DNA of 64,000 nt, taken from assembly GCA_936432065.2 (NCBI GenBank), contig OW386291.2:104659823-104723822 (forward strand), written 5' to 3'. A program made the translations under genes and the position numbers. The number at the start of each line of letters is the position of its first letter. Position 1 is the stretch's first letter. The stretch comes from Rutpela maculata. Lineage: Eukaryota > Arthropoda > Insecta > Coleoptera > Cerambycidae. Shown one piece after another: positions 35,100 to 46,317 of this stretch. The notes beneath the pieces are model-generated. The model was not told where the DNA came from and made no database searches. It was given only the letters and a program-made list of their open reading frames with translations.

Positions 35100-35897
35100 A
35101 ACATGGTTGAAGTCAACACTGTCAAGGTCGATCTTCCAGACAGTTGGTCAAAGAAAACTCTGAGGCAAGAGAAATTGCGCGATGTAGAAATCGGACCCAT
35201 GTTGAGAGCAAAAGAAGGGGGAACACGTCCAGTATGGGAGGATGTTTCCAACAAAGAAGTGGGGCTGAAGGCTTTATGGTCACAATGGGATTCACTTATG
35301 GTCGTAGATGGGCTTTTGAGGAGAGCATGGGAAAGCCCAGATGGGAAGCAGGTTACCATGCGTCTAGTGATTCCCAGGTGTCGTGTACCAGAAGTACTCC
35401 AGGAAGCGCATAATGAAACGTCCAGCAGACACTTCGGCATAAACAAGACATTGCGTAGAGCACGGGAACAGTTCTATAGGGTTAATAGTCGCCAGGATGT
35501 GGAGGCCTGGTGTCGCAAGTGTAAGAAATGTGCTGCCCGTGGGGAACCATTTTCCATGAGCAACTACAGAAATGGAAGTCGAGAACAGCCGAAGAATGAC
35601 CAAGAGCAGATGAACAAAACTAGTAACCGATTGAAGGCTCGTTATGATCAGAATGCCAGTACAGGGGGATTCAAGGTGGGGGATATGGTTTGGCTGTACA
35701 ACCCACAGCGGAAGAAATGGAGATCCCCGAAACTTCAACCTCCTTGGGATGGACCGTATAGTGTTATTGCCCGAATTAACGATGTCGTTTATCGGATTCA
35801 ACGAAGCAAAAAGTCCAAGATGAAGATCGTACATTTGGATAGACTGGCAAAATACACCGATGATTCCAAATTGCCTGACCGGGACGTTCAGGCTTAA
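35100..35897 (+). pseudogene. Integrase zinc domain fused to integrase C-terminal domain
   Basis: One open frame from 34977 to 35897 holds two integrase parts. The first reads VIPRCRVPEVLQEAHNETSS, RHFGINKTLRRAREQFY and EAWCRKCKKC, the H-H-C-C zinc-binding domain. At about 35560 it passes directly to a linker and then RLKARYDQNASTGGFKVGDM, WDGPYSVIARINDVVYRI and MKIVHLDRLAKY, the GPY/F-type C-terminal module. The DDE catalytic core between them, and all of reverse transcriptase and RNase H before them, are gone. The deletions kept the frame open, so a protein of about 260 residues without catalytic activity could be encoded. The frame ends 11 bp before the 3' LTR. Confidence 0.88.
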
Positions 35898-35908
35898 GGA
35901 GGGGGCAG
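35896..35908 (+). promoter_or_regulatory. Polypurine tract
   Basis: AAGGAGGGGGCAG lies directly before the 3' LTR, where plus-strand DNA synthesis is primed. Confidence 0.85.
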
Positions 35909-36217
35909 TGTGATGTGTTGCAACCCCTTCAATCAATTCAGATGTATTTGCACCTACTCGAGAAAGAACCTACCAGTAGTAGTTCTAGAGTGATGGCATC
36001 TGGAATTATCTAGAGAATGGTGGCGTCATCACAGAAAAATCGAGATCTGCCATCTGACATTGTATTTTTAGTCACTAAAGTTCATTTAAGTTAATAATAG
36101 TATTGTGAAGTATCCAGTAAATTATTTAATAGTGTGTTAGTGGACAATCTCTTGTTATAATTTTTGGAACCCACGAAATTTGCGAGGGTGGTTTCCTAGG
36201 GGTGGAAACACGTTACA
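35909..36217 (+). repeat. 3' LTR with promoter segment deleted
   Basis: 309 bp. It matches the 5' LTR except for about six substitutions, a small indel near 36128-36140 and the loss of ~118 bp that includes the TATA box and initiator. Confidence 0.93.
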
Positions 36218-36641
36218 ATATCAATGACGTTCTGTATTATGATAGAAAATGAAAACTGGGACCAATGATTGGCTACTTTTTCACTAACCATTTTATATCA
36301 ATTTATCGCAACGGAATTTGCCTACACATCATATTATTGTATGTCACTGTAGCCTGTGTCTTTTACTATATTTTTTGTCTATTTTAAAAAGTGAGTCTTT
36401 AGACGTATTATTATTTATAATTTCACATGCATTGAACAAATTTTAAGAAAACCCGATATGGCCAATCCACCAATATGGCGGAATTATATGAATACCACTC
36501 CAGCAGAACCGTATTCTACTATCAAATTTATTTATTTCGTTTCACCTCGATCGGATAACTTCTAAAGAAATCCAATATTTTAAGATTTTTAATCTATCTA
36601 AGTGCATTTTTATTCAATAAGAAAATTTAAATTTTAAATAT
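36218..36641. other. No gene seen
   Basis: A/T-rich sequence between the LTR element and a family B copy. Confidence 0.5.
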
Positions 36642-37034
36642 ACTTTTACCCTACATTTTAAGTAAGTTTATTATTGTTCTCAAATTTCATCAATCGTAAC
36701 AAGGTCAATTAATAATGCAACTGTTTATAAATAGTTGCAAACACTGCAATCTTTACTGGCGCAATCTGGACATTCTTAATATGTGTATTTGTTTTTAACT
36801 TTAATTATTGTTGTTACACCTGTAGAGATAATATAAATACAATGTTATTTTTCTTAAGAAATCAGTCTCAATTAACCTATGAAGTGTTGCCGTGGTTGTC
36901 GAATTTGATTTGACGTTTCGCTGATGATCATGCAGTCAACTTCTTCAGAAGGATTTCAAAGGTTGAAGTTGTATTCTGCTCCTTATATTAACCTAAAACA
37001 AATAACCTGTTGATTCTCACTAATACTCCTTTCC
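36642..37034 (-). repeat. Dispersed family B, inverted copy
   Basis: Reverse complement of 2372-2635, with about 120 extra bases (36885-37005). Shared phrases include CAAATTTCATCAATCGTAAC and AATATGTGTATTTG. Confidence 0.75.
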
Positions 37035-37865
37035 AATTTATTAATTTTTTTTTGATTATTGGTTTTTGAGTAATACGTCATTGAAAATTAAAAGAAAGTT
37101 AGTAACTTTGGAAAATAGGGATTTTTAAATCACAATATCTCCAAAAAGGGTGAGAGCTACAAGGGTGGGACAAACGTCAATTTATGGTGTTTAAACAATA
37201 TTTTCCTATTTGAGGTTAAAAAATGTTGCAACCTCAAATTTAAAGGTCGAGGTCAAGGTCACAAATGTAAAAGTAATTATTCTCAAAAAGCATATTTTTG
37301 AAAATTATTAAAAAAATTGAATTTGTCCCTAATGGTCATATCTACCATTGCATACAATTTCAAAGTGGGGCAACAGCGGAAAAAATGTACAAAAAATATT
37401 ATTTTAGGACAATGTGTACTTTCAAGACACTAATCGCAAAGTATAATATTTCATTTTGCAATTTATGATTTTGAATTTACATATATATCAAAAGAGTCGT
37501 TATTATTAGTCTTGGAAATAGGTTTGTGTAACCCCGCCCCCACGTTTTCCTGCCACAACCACTTTTGTCATACATGACAACATGAATCCGGTAATAAGCA
37601 TAATTAAATACTAAATGGGTAATATACAATGAAAATATAAACATTTATTGGTGGTACCCAATACAAAAATTTTTTGTTTAATAATTGTTATTTTTTTATA
37701 CAATTTTGAAGCCGTATCAGATAATGCTATTTCAGCTTAACTAAGCTTGTAGACCCTTCCGTTTCAGTGACAGGATCCACTTTAAGTAGTATTGTTTTTG
37801 GGTTGACATTTAAAACGTCGGGTTTATTTGGATACAGAAATTATTGGGAAGAACCACTTGGATGT
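37035..37865. other. No gene; a small hairpin and an AGGTCA triplet
   Basis: TTTGAGGTT/AACCTCAAA pairs at 37209-37238. Directly after it AGGTCG-AGGTCA-AGGTCA runs at 37244-37261. The frame at 37767-37973 runs into the family A copy and is not a gene. Confidence 0.55.
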
Positions 37866-38558
37866 AAAAAACCGCTGCCCAAGGAATCACTACTTCCACA
37901 TCCAGATTTTCTATCCAAGTCTCTCACAACGAACAAATTTTGTATGTGGAAAAAACTGTTTATGAAACTTTAATAATATAATATTTGAAATCGTCTACCC
38001 CAAAAACCCATAAAACGATATCCCACACCGGTAGCGGGGTAGGGGTGGTGATAGGGGAGGGGGTAGTGGGGGTGGATGAAGTAAAAAATATTTTGAGGTT
38101 TTTGGTACTTGTACACACACTGAATCACAATTTTTTTTTCATCCCCTTAAATAATTCAGTAGGGTTGGTAATGGGGTGGCTAATGCCAAAAAATTTTTTG
38201 AGACCTTAGTTTCTCTTGTATATACAAAATACCAATTTTATGGACTTTTACCTGCTTGATTCACCTATTTACCCCCCATTTACCCTAATTTACCCCCCAA
38301 CCCTTCGACGGAACAAGATGAAAATATAATCTAGTTCCAGATCTCGTTAAAGTACAAACTTATGTGTACCAAATTTCAAGTCAATATCTTAAACGGTTGC
38401 AGAGTAATCGTGCGCACAAAAAAAGTTACAGACAGACAGAATTTTTTTTTCGATCAAACTTAAAATCTCGACGTTTCATGACATTCTAAGCCTAATTGAA
38501 CAATAAAAATGTTCAAAAATGTTTTTGTCGTTACTATACTTCCACTGGATGTGGAAGT
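37866..38558 (-). repeat. Dispersed family A, full-length inverted copy
   Basis: 693 bp. Read on the minus strand it has the same left palindrome (ACTTCCAC...GTGGAAGT) and right end as 5498-6186. The G-rich face of its internal tract is on the plus strand at about 38031-38076, with five runs of four or five G. Confidence 0.88.
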
Positions 38559-39420
38559 AAAACTGATTGTCACCTCCTTTGTTTCGTCATTTTTACTTAG
38601 TACACATCCTAGCCACCAGAAATCATAATACATGGCAGTGACAAAGCCAGAAATTTCCTCAAATTCAATACTAGGTTAGCCATCTTCAAGGTTAAATTCA
38701 GTACTCTTACTGCTATTTGAATAAGTTTTCCTCTCAAAACCATATCTTTCCACTTACATTTCTTAAAAATTTTAATGCCGTAGACTTGTAGTCAACAATA
38801 TTAAATGGGCTACAACACAAAACTGATGAACTATACATTGTTCTATTGATAATATTAAGTAATATAAATTAATTTGATTTAAAATGTTCAAAACCTGATA
38901 AATATACATCTAAATATGCACTATTCGCGGCAAACGACGCCGACGGGTCGCGTGCCAGTCTGAGCGGCGTGGTTAGGCGATATGCGATACTTACTTATTT
39001 GTGGTCGCCCCACTTGGTACAGGAAAGTTCAGTTAATATTACTTAATTTTTTGAGTTGAAAAAAAAACTTTTCTAGATAATACCATTTAAGCATTTATAA
39101 TCTTGATGGTGACCTTGAGACAAAGAAATTATGTCCATTTTTTAAATAGAAATAAATTTTAGTCCATAAGCCACAAAACGAGTGCTTAAACAAAAAATTT
39201 CCTCCTCAGCATCCTGAGATAATAATTATTAAAAATACCCCTGTTATAATTAAGTGTGGTAATTTTTTATTCTTTTGAGTCCTATAGAAAAAAAAACTGT
39301 TCTTCAGAAAAATTTGAAATTTTGGATTTTTAATACCTTCGAGGGGTTAAACATGTTTACCAAAATTCGTTAAAATCCGAGAGGTCATTTTTTTTGCTTG
39401 GTTGATTTGATATGGAATGA
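38559..39420. other. No gene seen
   Basis: A short GC-rich patch at about 38932-38985 stands out from the A/T-rich surroundings. Nothing else is recognised. Confidence 0.5.
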
Positions 39421-40180
39421 CCCTATGGCAGGTTAAGATAAGTGTCCGTGCCTTTGCAACCTTTTTGCGTGTGGCTCCTTCCAGTGATGTATCTTTGCGT
39501 AAGATACTACCACAAAAAGTTTTGACCTCAAAAACTTCACATCTGGGGATTTTTTTTTTTCGAAAATCCTAAAAAAAAAAAAATATTTTTTGATCAAGTG
39601 AACCAATTTGTTTGTATTTCCTATATATTGTAAATCTACTCATGACAATTTATTAATGATATTTTCAGGACACCTTTTTTCATGAAGAAAAAAAAATTTG
39701 ATGCTTTTTAATTTTTGAAAAATTTAAATATGTCCTTATACGTTAGAGACACCCACAATGTTTTAATTAATTACACACCATACAATAAGCTAAATTATAT
39801 ATTTTTCACAAAACTCTATCAGAGGTGTAACTTAGTTAAATTAAATACATAAGTTAGTGGGTCGCCAAAAGGGAGATTTACGTAGGCCCTTTCAAAAATA
39901 TTCTAAAAAAATCTTTCATAATAAACAATTTTTAATATGTATATATCAATATAAACGTATTGCATTTGTTAATTTTGTTAAATTAAAAAAAAAAGATTAT
40001 AAATTGGTTAGAGACTCGATATATCAACAAATATATAAATGAACAAATTTTTTTTTCGGATTTTCGAAAAAAAAAATTTAAAGCTTTTGTGGTAGTATCT
40101 TACACAAAGATACATCACTGAAAAAAACCACACGCAAAGAGGTTGCAAAGGCATGGACACTTACTCTGCCATGACCTTTA
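39421..40180. repeat. 760-bp foldback element
   Basis: The arms share AGTGTCC(G/A)TGCCTTTGCAAC, CGTGTGG and CAGTGATGTATCTTTG with inverse copies at 40084-40180. Inner blocks around TTTTCGAAAATCC also pair. The centre, including a 61-codon frame (39857-40042), is A/T-rich and unrecognised. Confidence 0.85.
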
Positions 40181-41156
40181 ATTAGGAGGTAAGGCTGCGT
40201 CCAAGGAGTATTAAACCACCACAAACAGTAGAACCAACTCTCTTCTCTCAAATTTTCGGACAGTGGTCCCGTTCGAGATCTTGAAGTCACTGCTACCGTA
40301 GATGATGACAGAATTTTCAAGTAAAATATATCCTGTAACACATCCGGGGAGGAATCTACCAAGGCATATAATCCTTGTGGCATTAGCAGAACTGCAGCAA
40401 CTTAAAGATGTGTAACTAAAATAGCTCACACGACACAGTGACACTTTAATAACACTCAAGATGGGGGGAGCTGAGGGTCCGTGTGCAGTATCACGGACGA
40501 CAAATATTAATTTCTACCAAAATTCTTAAATTTTTATTTCGAGTACACTTATAGACAATCTCCAAACGATAAACTGTTATGAGTTATGAAGCATTTTTTG
40601 TGTGGCTGTTAGTAGCTCTCTGGGAATCCTCGAATCGCGCATCATATCATAAAAAGTGTTGTTGCCATTTCAATACTGATACCAGAGAACATTAGATTTG
40701 GTCTAATGTTCTCTGCTGATACTGATCAATACCCTAGCGCCAATGACTTATGGTACTTGAAACCATTTTACTGTTATAACACAATTGTGCTGATACTTTG
40801 TGTTGACACTTCAAGCAGTGCCAGTGTTGTTGTTTCAACACCAGAAAATTTAGAGTGTTATCCATGACTACAAAAAAATTTCGGACCCCCCACCACCAGT
40901 AATGACGTCATCAAACTGAGGGTCAAAAAACTATGCATAAGCATAGACTAACTTACTTAAGGACCATATTTTTTAGTAAAATTCAATATTAAATATGTTT
41001 TATATACTTAAATATATACAGGGATATCTGTTGTAGTATTTATAGCGTTCTTTACGTATACATACAGAGCTGCAAAGTTTTTGCGTGGAATTGCAGCGTT
41101 TTAATGTTTAGCAGTAAAAACAGAATACCCAAAGTATTTGTCAGTATCTGTGTTTC
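40181..41156. other. No gene; one strong short hairpin
   Basis: A perfect 14-bp stem with a 5-nt loop lies at 40683-40715 (CAGAGAACATTAGA-TTTGG-inverse). Minus-strand frames at 40078-40459 show no domain. Confidence 0.6.
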
Positions 41157-42300
41157 ATGTTGTACACCGTGAAGTTTCCGCAAAAATTGGTACTGGACGG
41201 TACGGTTATTGTCCATTTACTAGTTCCAAGAAATGTGAAAACGTTTTTGGAATATTATAACAATATATTTAAGCCCTACATTTGTCGGCTATTCCAAAAT
41301 TTACAACGAATTGATTTAGTATTTGATAGGTATAGCTCTGAATCTTGAAAGCTGACACACGTCAATTAATGGGAGTAGGAGTGCACGTACGAGTTACACC
41401 TTCCACAATAATTCCACAAAAATATAACGAATTTTTACGAGTAGATGAAAACAAAAAATAGTTGTTTACTTTCTTGGCAGAACAGCTAAACGAACATTTT
41501 GAAGGAAAATCAATAATCTGCACGCTTGAGGAAAGAGCAATATCGTCTTCAGCAGAGTTAGATCTATTAGCTATTTCACCCTCATGGCATGAAGAAGCGG
41601 ACGGACGCCTTCTTCTTCATGTTAAGCATGCAGCTGATAATGGCCACAACTACGTTAGTATTCGAACGGTAGATTCGGATGTTGTGGTCATTGCAGTATC
41701 TGGCTTTTCAAATTTTGAAAATATTCAACAACTTTGGATTGATTTTGGAACTGGGAAAAATCATAGGTTAATAGGCCTATGACCTATGTTCTCATTTATC
41801 ACAGGAGATCTGTAGCTTTTTGCTGATATTTCATTCTGCAACAGGTTGCGATACCGTGTCTTCATTTTGTGAAGTAGGCAAGAAAGGAGCTTGGAAGACG
41901 TGGATGGCAGATCCTAATATTAATTCCGCTTTTGAGCAGCTGCTAATGGGAAGACACTCAGATGAAGATATCATGCGTACTGGGCAAAGATTTGTGATTC
42001 TTTTGTATGATGTAACATCTCCCTTAAACACAGTTACTGTGTGTAGACGATTCCTTTTCATTAAAAAAATTAGACCAATTGAGAATATACCTCCAACGCA
42101 GAATTCTTTACTTCAGATATCAAGCGAGCCACTCTTCAAGCCTTTATATGGAAGCACTGCCTGGAAAAAGACTATCAAACTCCTTCGCCCGATACTTGTG
42201 GATGGGAAAAAAACTAATGACGGGTTTCAGCCATTGTGGTCTACTATTCCCGATGTCGCAAAAAGTTGTGAAGAACTAATTGCCTCGAAGGGTAAGCCAC
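41157..42300 (+). pseudogene. Middle part of a large uncharacterised metazoan repeat protein
   Basis: Read across three frames, this is the middle of a large protein family dispersed in many metazoan genomes; I know of no established function. Order seen: TFLEYYNNIFKPYICRLF and RIDLVFDRYSSES (41157-41345); after a frameshift DTRQLMGVGVHVRVTPST and EFLRVDENKK, then TAG at 41459; LFTFLAEQLNEHFEGKSI; SWHEEADGRLLLHVKHAA; RTVDSDVVVIAVSGF; another frameshift near 41785; LLIFHSATGCDTVSSFCEVG; RFVILLYDVTSPLNTV; PPTQNSLLQ; PLWSTIPDVAKSCEEL. The conserved EEAD(x)R and (T/S)D(V)VVI acidic motifs suggest a nuclease-like fold, but that is inference. The N-terminal CxxC/KYHxxC domain and Cys-rich C-terminus are absent here. 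Both are present in a second relic at 61270-62260. The coding sequence ends in a GGGAATA minisatellite. Confidence 0.78.
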
Positions 42301-42304
42301 TTCG

Positions 42305-42485
42305 GGAATACCTGTACAAAATGTTAGGAATACCATGGCAATATTTGGGAATATCGGGAATACTAGGAAATACGCGGGAATACATGAGAATATTCGGAAA
42401 TATCAGAGAATACTCAGGAATAACTGGAAATAACGGGGAATATCTAGGAATAATCGGGAATACATCGGAAATATTCAAGAATAGA
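42305..42485 (+). repeat. GGGAATA-type minisatellite 1
   Basis: About 20 imperfect copies of a 9-12-bp unit based on GGGAATA. It sits at the broken end of the 41157-42300 pseudogene, keeps its frame open to 42632, and starts with CGGGAATACCTGTACAAAAT. Confidence 0.85.
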
Positions 42486-42600
42486 CACATTCCTGAACAT
42501 TTCGGAGAATCTCGGGAGACGTCGGCCGACGATCTTCCTTTCTGTACATTTGCGAGGAACACACGCAACTATCATCAGTCATCACACAATGAATTACATT

Positions 42601-43341
42601 GGTTGCGTTCATCACGCGGTAGCGCTATCTAAGCGATCACTTATCATTTACGTCATTGATCAGTTGTGTGATGAACGGTGTATTTTGTCACTATGATACA
42701 TGGTAGACAGAGAACAGCTGTAATCTGAATTAGCATGCAAAGTATGAGTTGGGATTATTAGTACCAACAGTTTTTTATTATATTTTTCTTAAGTAAACTA
42801 AGCATAGAAATGTTATTTTATAGTAAGAACATTAGACAGAGGCTTAGTACATACTTAAAAATTAAAATATGGCTTTTTAGTGATATTCACAGATAAAATT
42901 TATTTAAAAACACCAGTTAGAAATAGTGAGATGTTGTATCCAGTTTTAATAAAGAATAGTTAGCCGTCGAAAGCTTGATTTATTTGGCCACTAAAATCAA
43001 AAGACAATAATATTTAATAATCTTCATATTCGTAAATAAATATTCTAATTTTTCTTGGTCCATTTTTGTGACCTTCCGATTAACCTGCCCAAACAGAAAA
43101 TGTTTGCTTAGGTTTATATGCTAATGGACAAGATAAAAGTCGTGTTTATGATCATTTCAATGTTCAATTTTCAAATTCAAATGATCTGATCAGTGATCAC
43201 TGATCATGTATCATACAATTATTTTGCTATATAAAATGGCTGCCGCGACCTGAGCGATCACTTGTGATCAGTCGGGCTAATACCGTTCATACAAAATGAT
43301 CAGTGAGCGCTACCTGATCGCTCACCGTGATGAACGCAACC
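42601..43341. mobile_element. 741-bp TIR element
   Basis: Ends GGTTGCGTTCATCACG and its inverse. Inner ends are rich in GATCA(G/C)TGATC words in both orientations. Flanking ATTACATT and ATTGTTTT match at only 5 of 8 positions, so the target duplication is uncertain. No coding sequence. Confidence 0.78.
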
Positions 43342-43910
43342 ATTGTTTTCTCGATATTTTATTATTGTTAATAAACGTTAACGTGAAGCTGAACATGGAG
43401 GAAATACAGAGCCATTTGACGGCAATAAAATTACTTTATCATAAAAGATAACAACTGTTAGTGATTTGAATTCAGCTCAAAAATCACTTATTTCTGATAG
43501 TTCGGCCCGTTCGGCCCGTGTTACAGAATTAAAACTAGATAAAACTTGCACATGATGTAAATACATGGCGAGAAAACTATAGAAACCGCTACTTCGTGTA
43601 TTGTAACACTCTTGAAGCTCTGGTTCAATAATAATCGAAAGGCCTAAGGGTATTATTTTGAACATAAGATAGATTGTGTGCTTTATATTGGTATATAATT
43701 TTTAAGATATACATCAATATACATTTAAAAATAATTGCTGCAAATTTCTACGAAATATTAAATAAATCTATTAACTATGCGCACCATATCTTTTATTTTT
43801 CACGATACCAATTTTGTTTAAAGTATATTGTCTGTCTGATGTCTGTCTGTTGGCGCTATATCTATAAAACTATTGGACGGAGAAAATATTTGGTAGGATG
43901 AAAAAAAATT
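43342..43910. other. No gene seen
   Basis: A/T-rich sequence. The frames at 43477-43665 (minus) and 43674-43901 (plus) have no recognised domain. Confidence 0.5.
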
Positions 43911-44245
43911 TGACGGAGGACAAAAATATTTTGCATGTAGTTAACACAATTATCACGGAAGATATCTGCAATACTTTTAGAAAAAAATATGCAGGGTGGA
44001 CACGCTTAAAAATTAATAATATTAGTAATAATTAATTAACAAAAGATGGTGCAAAATATTTTGAAAGTAGTTGGCATTATTACCGAAGAGGAAACCTGAT
44101 AAACTTTTAGTGAAAATATACACGATGGTCATTCTAAAGAAATGATTAATAAACGACACGACGGAGGCAAGTAATATTTATAATGTAGTTGTTGCAATTA
44201 CCAGCAAGAAATAATATACAGGGTGGTCATCCAATAGAAAAATAA
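43911..44245 (+). repeat. Diverged ~125-bp tandem array, three units
   Basis: Units start GACGGAGG or an equivalent, pass AAAATATTTTG(C/A)A(T/A)GTAGTT and an (A/T)CACGGAAG-type block, and end A(T/C)ACAGGGTGGTCAT. They lie at about 43911-44035, 44036-44157 and 44158-44245. A copy of the same family in the other orientation is at 52846-52990. Confidence 0.7.
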
Positions 44246-44459
44246 CACAGATTTACAAGAAAGAAGGGCTTGTCCTAAGGTTCTCACCTAACTTTTCTGA
44301 TGTATCTTGACGCTCTGAAGCCAATTTTAAACACACAAAATTTTTCTATCGGATCAGTTTTCAGAACCCAAATCTACAGTGTTCTCCATGTTGATTCAAA
44401 CTTTTACTAAGTATTTAAACTGTCATAACTCAGTTTTTTCAAATGGAACACCCTGTATA
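44215..44459. repeat. Segment bounded by TATACAGGGTG and its inverse
   Basis: TATACAGGGTGGTC on the left and its imperfect inverse (GGAACACCCTGTATA) on the right may be the ends of a small TIR element. The left end overlaps the last unit of the tandem array, so the grouping is uncertain. Confidence 0.4.
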
Positions 44460-44830
44460 TTTTTATTTAAAAAGTTTCGGCAATTAATTACCTACATGTT
44501 GATATCTCATAGTGACTACTTTTTTCGATGGTTTCAAGCGCGAAAAAAAGTAGTCATAGATTTAATAAGGGTTCAAAATGATGCTCTCTTTTGCACAAGT
44601 GTACTTTCTTACTAGTGTAGATTACAGATTTTTATTTTAATAATTACTTAGTATTAATCTCGATATTGATTATTGATTGTATTGATTATAACAACGCACA
44701 GTACGCATACAAATTATTTTTAATACAAAACATTTTAAAAGGAAGTTTTTAAAGGCAGGTGCGAAAAGTGATCTTAAATATTGAGCTCTTCATTGCACTT
44801 TCAAAATTATAAGTACGCCCACTGGCTATG

Positions 44831-45248
44831 AATTGAAGAGCTAAGTGGATAAAGGTGTTAAGTATGTCACACTTTTAAAGTTTTGGGTAAATTAAATAAA
44901 ACGGTTTTGAGTTGGAACTTATTTATTTTGTCTTCGATTCAAATAAATAATACCTCATGAAATAGATAATTTTGGGTTATGTTCTTTTGTTTACACTAAT
45001 ATTAAAGAACAATATCAAGCTGTTATGAAACTAGATTTTTATGTCCAAAACTGTGTACATCCACTAAAATTACTGGTTGTATGTATGACATGGCGCCTTT
45101 ATAATTAAAAAGTTTCTATAAAATATTACAAATTTAGAATTCACCGTTTATTGGGTGTTAAATCTATATCAGGGGTGTTCAAAAATTGCATAAAGTAATT
45201 TTTTTTAAAAATGCGACATAACACCTTTATCCACTTAGGTCTTCAATT
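44831..45248. mobile_element. 418-bp TIR element
   Basis: Terminal inverted repeats of about 38 bp: AATTGAAGAGCTAAGTGGAT then AAAGGTGTTA on the left, and the near-exact inverse at 45211-45248. No coding sequence, and no clear target duplication. Confidence 0.82.
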
Positions 45249-45532
45249 ATAACTTGCTTCAAACATTTCAGTTTATTAATCAATTAATAATGGCGAGATA
45301 ATGATATAAAAAAATTGATATATGTTGTGGCCCATCCCGTAACAAAATTTTAGATGGTATATTTCACTTTCTCATAAAATTGGAACACTGTATATCGTAC
45401 AATTATTTTACCTATACGTTTAACAAAAATAAAGGCACATTTTATCGTTATTAGAGCGGCAGTCGAAACAACACGAGGAATAATGTCGTATGCATCTCGG
45501 GCTGTATACAGAGTGACCCAATTAAAATCACT

Positions 45533-46125
45533 CTTATAACTTTTTTTTATTTTTTTTTCCGTTTTGAACCAAATTAGGATTACTACTTATTGCCAAAAAC
45601 ACATTCGCCTCCTACAAGTGCAAAGCCACGGTGTCGAAATAAGCAGAAAAAATCAGGAATTTTCTTCTATCGAAAAATTTTATCAATGAGTTGTTCTCCA
45701 AAATTTAATAAAAAATATTGAAATTTTGTTTAAAATAGTGTGCAAGTCCGAAAATATAATTTTGTTATTATTATTTTTTTTTTGTTTAGAAAATTGTGCT
45801 ATGACAATTTTGTTAGAAATTAAACCCAAGCTGTTAGACAGTTGTCAAATAATGGGTAGCTTTTCTTATTATTTTTCAGTGTTAAATTTTTTAAATTTAA
45901 AAGTTTTCAATTTTTTTTATTTTCATGACATTTTGGAAAATTCTGAACAACTTTTATTAGTAAAATTTTTCGTTAAATACGGATTCACTGATTTTTTTTC
46001 GTTTATTTTGGTACAGCAGAGGGCTTTGCATTTGTAGGAGGCGAACGTTTTTAGACTATAGGTAGATCCTAATTTGTTCTATGCTTGAGTGAAATTTGGT
46101 TGAAATCAGAAAAAAAAAGTTATAC
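45533..46125. repeat. 593-bp foldback element
   Basis: The arms (about 45533-45700 and 45960-46125) share ACCAAATTAGGAT and TTCGCCTCCTACAAGTGCAA with inverse copies. Pairing continues inward around CGAAAAATTTTA. The 103-codon frame at 45726-46037 is A/T-driven and partly inside the arm, so I do not call it a gene. Confidence 0.85.
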
Positions 46126-46317
46126 CTAAGGGTGCTCACAGCCAGCCATGAGAAGTGAAATTTCCGAGAAATTTCAGTAAATTTGCAATTTACACGCACA
46201 CATAATTGTTTTTATCTCTGATTTTATTGTCGAATACCTTTCTGTTGGGTACGGTTAGGTTAAAAAAGTTTAGTGCACCATTTAACTAATATAGAACATT
46301 TAAAAGTGGTATGTTAA

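Larger units (their letters stand above)
32547..36217 (+). mobile_element. Ty3/gypsy-type LTR retrotransposon, internally deleted
   Basis: LTRs at 32547-32969 and 35909-36217 begin TGTGATG and end GTTACA. ATAT directly flanks the element on both sides (32543-32546 and 36218-36221), a 4-bp target duplication. A TGG-initial primer-binding site follows the 5' LTR, and a purine tract precedes the 3' LTR. The interior (about 2.9 kb) holds Gag, the end of a protease-like segment, the integrase zinc domain and the integrase C-terminal end. All of reverse transcriptase, RNase H and the integrase catalytic core are missing, so the copy is non-autonomous. By eye the LTRs differ at about six positions in roughly 300 aligned bases, which suggests a fairly recent insertion. 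Confidence 0.93.

Noticed and set aside
35364..35936. Minus-strand frame of 190 codons
   Set aside because: Antisense of the integrase remnant and the 3' LTR start; no domain, while the plus strand has clear integrase motifs.
45726..46037. 103-codon plus-strand hydrophobic frame
   Set aside because: It lies within the foldback 45533-46125 and is driven by T-rich sequence.
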